From: Nocardia vulneris
GTDB lineage: Bacteria > Actinomycetota > Actinomycetes > Mycobacteriales > Mycobacteriaceae
Direction: 5' to 3'
Assembly (NCBI RefSeq): GCF_001613425.1
Contig: NZ_BDCI01000023.1
Span: 310,001 to 374,000 of the forward strand
Length of the DNA: 64,000 nt
The notes beneath the pieces are model-generated. The model did not search any database. It saw nothing but the letters and a program-made list of their open reading frames with translations, and was not told where the DNA came from. Positions within the stretch are counted from its first letter, which is position 1, and each line of letters begins with the position of its first letter. Made by a program: the position numbers and the translations under genes. Positions 63,566-64,000 of this stretch are shown one piece after another.

Positions 63566-64000
63566 TCAGAACCCGCCGTCGAACCCGCCCCCGTCGAATC
63601 CACCCCCGTCGAACCCGCCTCCATCGAATCCCCCTGTGTCACCACCGTATTCGACCCCGGAGTCATACCCGGCATCCTCGAACCCACCCGGATCGGCGTC
63701 GAGCCCACCGCCCGCCGCCAACCCGTCCTGATACCCGTCTCCGTATCCACTCTCGAACCCCTGTGCGCCATAACCGATCCCGGACATCCCGGAGAACAGT
63801 GAGGAGAACAGCAAGGCCGACCCCAGGCCCCACGCTCCGCCGATCAACGCGGGCTTCCACCACGGCTCGGAGTACCAGCCCGCAGGGACCGGCCGACCGG
63901 CGACGCGACCACCGGGGAAGTAGTTGGGCGTCGCCGCGGACGGATTCGGCGAGGCGGCGATTTCCCGGCCTTCGTGCTCGATGACCCGGTTCTCGCTGAC
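63566..64000 (-). CDS. Partial Gly/Asp-rich membrane-associated protein (start beyond window)
   Basis: At least 144 codons are read without a stop to the right edge. The part is SENRVIEHEGREIAASPNPS, then NYFPGG, GWYSEPWWKP and a hydrophobic helix (GLGSALLFSSLFSGM). The C-terminus is Gly/Asp-rich, with four GGFDG units. The start lies beyond base 64000 (a TTG at 63847 is unlikely). No function known; the tail resembles Gly-rich ends of TPM-type proteins. Confidence 0.65.
   Translation of the reverse strand, partial: VSENRVIEHEGREIAASPNPSAATPNYFPGGRVAGRPVPAGWYSEPWWKPALIGGAWGLGSALLFSSLFSGMSGIGYGAQGFESGYGDGYQDGLAAGGGLDADPGGFEDAGYDSGVEYGGDTGGFDGGGFDGGGFDGGGFDGGF
63571..63634 (-). repeat. 15-bp tandem coding repeat (GGGFD units)
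   Basis: Four copies of a 15-base unit (plus strand ACCCGCCNCCGTCGA form) encoding G-G-F-D-G with silent variation. They are the last codons of the partial protein. Confidence 0.9.

Overview
The window is high-GC actinobacterial chromosome and looks like Nocardia or a close mycolic-acid relative (Corynebacteriales). The evidence is the dense GC-rich coding, frequent GTG/TTG starts, and ATGA-coupled operons. There is also a long stretch with the gene content and roughly the order of the M. tuberculosis Rv0884c-Rv0906 region: serC, citA, pdxH-like, gltA2, prrB/prrA, accD3, echA6 and the Rv0906-type metallo-beta-lactamase protein. No rRNA, CRISPR array, insertion sequence or prophage was found. 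One tRNA, tRNA-Arg(CCU), is present.

Layout. (1) 1-7660 is a core-metabolism block: serC (partial), a polysaccharide deacetylase lipoprotein, citrate synthase citA, pdxH, an MFS exporter, citrate synthase gltA2 and an FKBP prolyl isomerase that ends in a very clear intrinsic terminator. (2) 7825-14530 holds secreted unknowns, a YhgE/Pip-like lipoprotein, the PrrA-PrrB two-component system, a haemophore-type protein and a propionyl/acetyl-CoA synthetase. (3) 14847-19887 is a conservon (cvnABCD-type) signalling operon: NIT-domain kinase, roadblock protein, DUF742 protein and MglA/CvnD-like GTPase. The kinase tail carries about two dozen LPQR motifs. (4) 19940-25631 is lipid and CoA metabolism: accD3, an aldo-keto reductase, an FAD oxidoreductase, a catalytically depleted EchA6 and an MBL-fold protein. 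(5) 25670-28541 is the NHEJ ligase LigD flanked by two small MT0933/Rv0909-like antitoxin-family genes, with neither ku nor a toxin beside them.

(6) 28920-36395 holds a secretory lipase, two membrane or secreted unknowns, an ECF-type transporter (S-A-A fusion plus EcfT, with a 19-codon mini-ORF coupling the two) and a Baeyer-Villiger-type monooxygenase facing an AraC regulator. (7) 37569-44153 has a metallophosphoesterase, a MarR regulator with a palindromic operator, a mycothiol-transferase-like protein, an RluA-type pseudouridine synthase, a class III nucleotide cyclase and a secreted alpha/beta hydrolase. (8) 44453-53343 is rich in regulators: an AfsR/SARP-like ATPase, a PadR plus permease pair, an ECF42-type sigma factor with its YciI/DGPF partner and an AHSA1 protein, and a TetR regulator. 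(9) 53552-58150 is a beta-oxidation operon (fadE, fadA, fadB) facing that TetR gene. (10) 58162-64000 holds an HNH endonuclease, several small secreted or unknown proteins, the tRNA, a SAM methyltransferase, an S41-type protease lipoprotein and a partial Gly-rich membrane protein running off the window.

The most unusual structures are the LPQR-repeat tail of the conservon kinase and the duplicated mini-ORF between the two ECF-transporter genes. Also notable are the antitoxin-like pair around ligD and a set of well-formed candidate operators next to their presumed regulators (MarR, TetR, PadR).
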